From positions 6,347,501 to 6,411,500 of the forward strand of contig CM064658.1 in assembly GCA_032717465.1 (NCBI GenBank): a DNA stretch of 64,000 bases, in the 5' to 3' direction. Below are positions 63,655 to 64,000 of this stretch, one piece after another (positions within the stretch are counted from its first letter, which is position 1; every line of letters starts with the position of its first letter). The notes below the pieces were generated by a model. The model was not told where the DNA came from. It was given only the letters and a program-made list of their open reading frames with translations, and did not search any database. The translations under genes were made by a program, and so were the position numbers. This DNA is from Coenobita brevimanus (taxonomy: Eukaryota; Arthropoda; Malacostraca; Decapoda; Coenobitidae).

Positions 63655-64000
63655 GCAAACTCTTTCGTCTTTGTCTGTCAACTTGTACCTTTCCTTCTTG
63701 CTGGAAGTTTGCTCTCATTCAGCCAGTCCCAAAGAAGGGTGACCACTCCCAACCCTCCAACTATCGTCCAATTGCTTTAACGTCCTGTATTTCAAAAGTT
63801 TTCGAGTCAATTCTTAATAGAAAAATTTTAAGGCATCTTTCCTATCACAACCTTCTTTCCGATCGTCAGTATGGGTTCCGTCAGGGACGCTCCACTGGCG
63901 ATCTTCTCACCTACCTTTCAGACTCCTGGTCATCCTCCTTTCGGGACTTTGGCGAAAGCTTTGCCATTGCACTTGACATCTCAAAGGCTTTCGATCGAGT
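63519..64000 (+). CDS. LINE-J reverse transcriptase, partial at window edge (copy 3)
   Basis: An open frame from ATG 63,519 ([17 protein letters not shown]) to the end of the window, about 160 codons, without a stop. It contains [47 protein letters not shown] and LDISKAFDR at the very edge, the first catalytic Asp region of the RT. GVPQGS and YADD lie beyond the window. As in copy 2 it starts 136 bases before the upstream frame ends. Near identity to copy 2 suggests recent activity of this family. Confidence 0.9.
   Translation, partial: MADIKISSVDVFSAITGLSTNKAYGPDGVPPVVLKNCASVLTPCLGKLFRLCLSTCTFPSCWKFALIQPVPKKGDHSQPSNYRPIALTSCISKVFESILNRKILRHLSYHNLLSDRQYGFRQGRSTGDLLTYLSDSWSSSFRDFGESFAIALDISKAFDR

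Larger units (their letters stand above)
62630..64000 (+). mobile_element. LINE-J (Jockey-type) copy 3, 5'-truncated, runs off window
   Basis: Begins at CTGAAATCTCCATTCTTGG, equivalent to about 14,354 in copy 2, and stays nearly identical to copy 2 to the window edge. Truncated inside the endonuclease domain just before the GDFN motif. The remainder lies outside the window, so the poly(A) tail and any duplication cannot be seen. Confidence 0.95.

Noticed and set aside
1..64000. Endogenous virus, LTR retrotransposon, CRISPR or toxin-antitoxin content
   Set aside because: No LTR pairs, no protease-integrase order, no capsid-like motifs and no spaced direct-repeat arrays were seen; all reverse transcriptases here have non-LTR architecture.

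Overview
This is eukaryotic, repeat-dominated DNA, most probably from a decapod crustacean or a similar arthropod. Pointers are long GT/GA/CA/CT microsatellites, several non-LTR retrotransposon families related to the RTE and Jockey groups, pogo/Tigger and Tc1-like DNA transposons, and a short array mixing TTAGG (the arthropod telomere unit) with TTCGG. The species assignment is inference. I found no rRNA, no genuine tRNA gene, no CRISPR array and no intact host protein gene. Almost every sizeable protein-like frame belongs to a transposable element, usually a broken one. Family names below are working labels.

Retrotransposons. RTE-1 is a roughly 3.2 kb element with one endonuclease-RT reading frame and a (GATA)n 3' tail. 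It has one near-full-length copy (17,644-20,814), large 5'-truncated copies (2,463-4,013; 50,766-53,236; 57,329-59,023 minus) and shorter 3' ends (577-796; 54,882-55,449 minus; two decayed pieces near 53.3-53.6 kb). Four copies show 7-9 bp target-site duplications. RTE-2 is a second, older RTE-like family: a decayed 2.5 kb copy (10,064-12,560 minus) and several 3' ends. LINE-J is a Jockey-type element with a poly(A) tail: 1,738-2,214; a nearly complete copy at 13,595-16,911; and a 5'-truncated copy from 62,630 that runs off the window. LINE-3 is an A/C-rich Jockey-like element (35,938-38,037) inserted inside an RTE-2 copy.

DNA transposons. A complete 3.1 kb Tigger/pogo element (25,105-28,213) has 23-bp terminal inverted repeats and a transposase broken by one frameshift. 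It sits exactly in the TA next to a 988-bp Tc1-like head-to-head foldback (24,115-25,102). Two copies of a pogo-like MITE (7,261-7,809 and 17,435-21,111) are present; the second was split by the RTE-1 insertion. Other inverted-repeat elements lie at 30,652-31,840 and 43,767-44,129.

Non-autonomous repeats. Family R5 occurs at least nine times. Some copies end in a fusion of the RTE-1 5' UTR with the RTE-1 3' tail, some end in a sequence resembling the LINE-3 3' end, and one forms a 935-bp head-to-head palindrome (40,046-40,980) carrying a tRNA-like segment. This looks like a SINE-type family that borrows tails from the LINEs around it and is the most interesting system here. Family R6 forms three diverged tandem units at 59-61 kb, each with an exon-like block bounded by AG and GT.

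Possible host signals are weak: a CpG-rich stretch with a good splice donor (4,150-4,301), a short exon candidate with an ATG (4,627-4,669), an exon-like block (9,094-9,200) and a strong acceptor followed by A/T-rich sequence with AATAAA (22,963-23,670). Together they could be a spliced plus-strand transcript whose introns hold most of the elements in the first 24 kb, but reading frames do not join cleanly. The remaining sequence is A/T-rich intergenic or intronic DNA and degenerate satellites.
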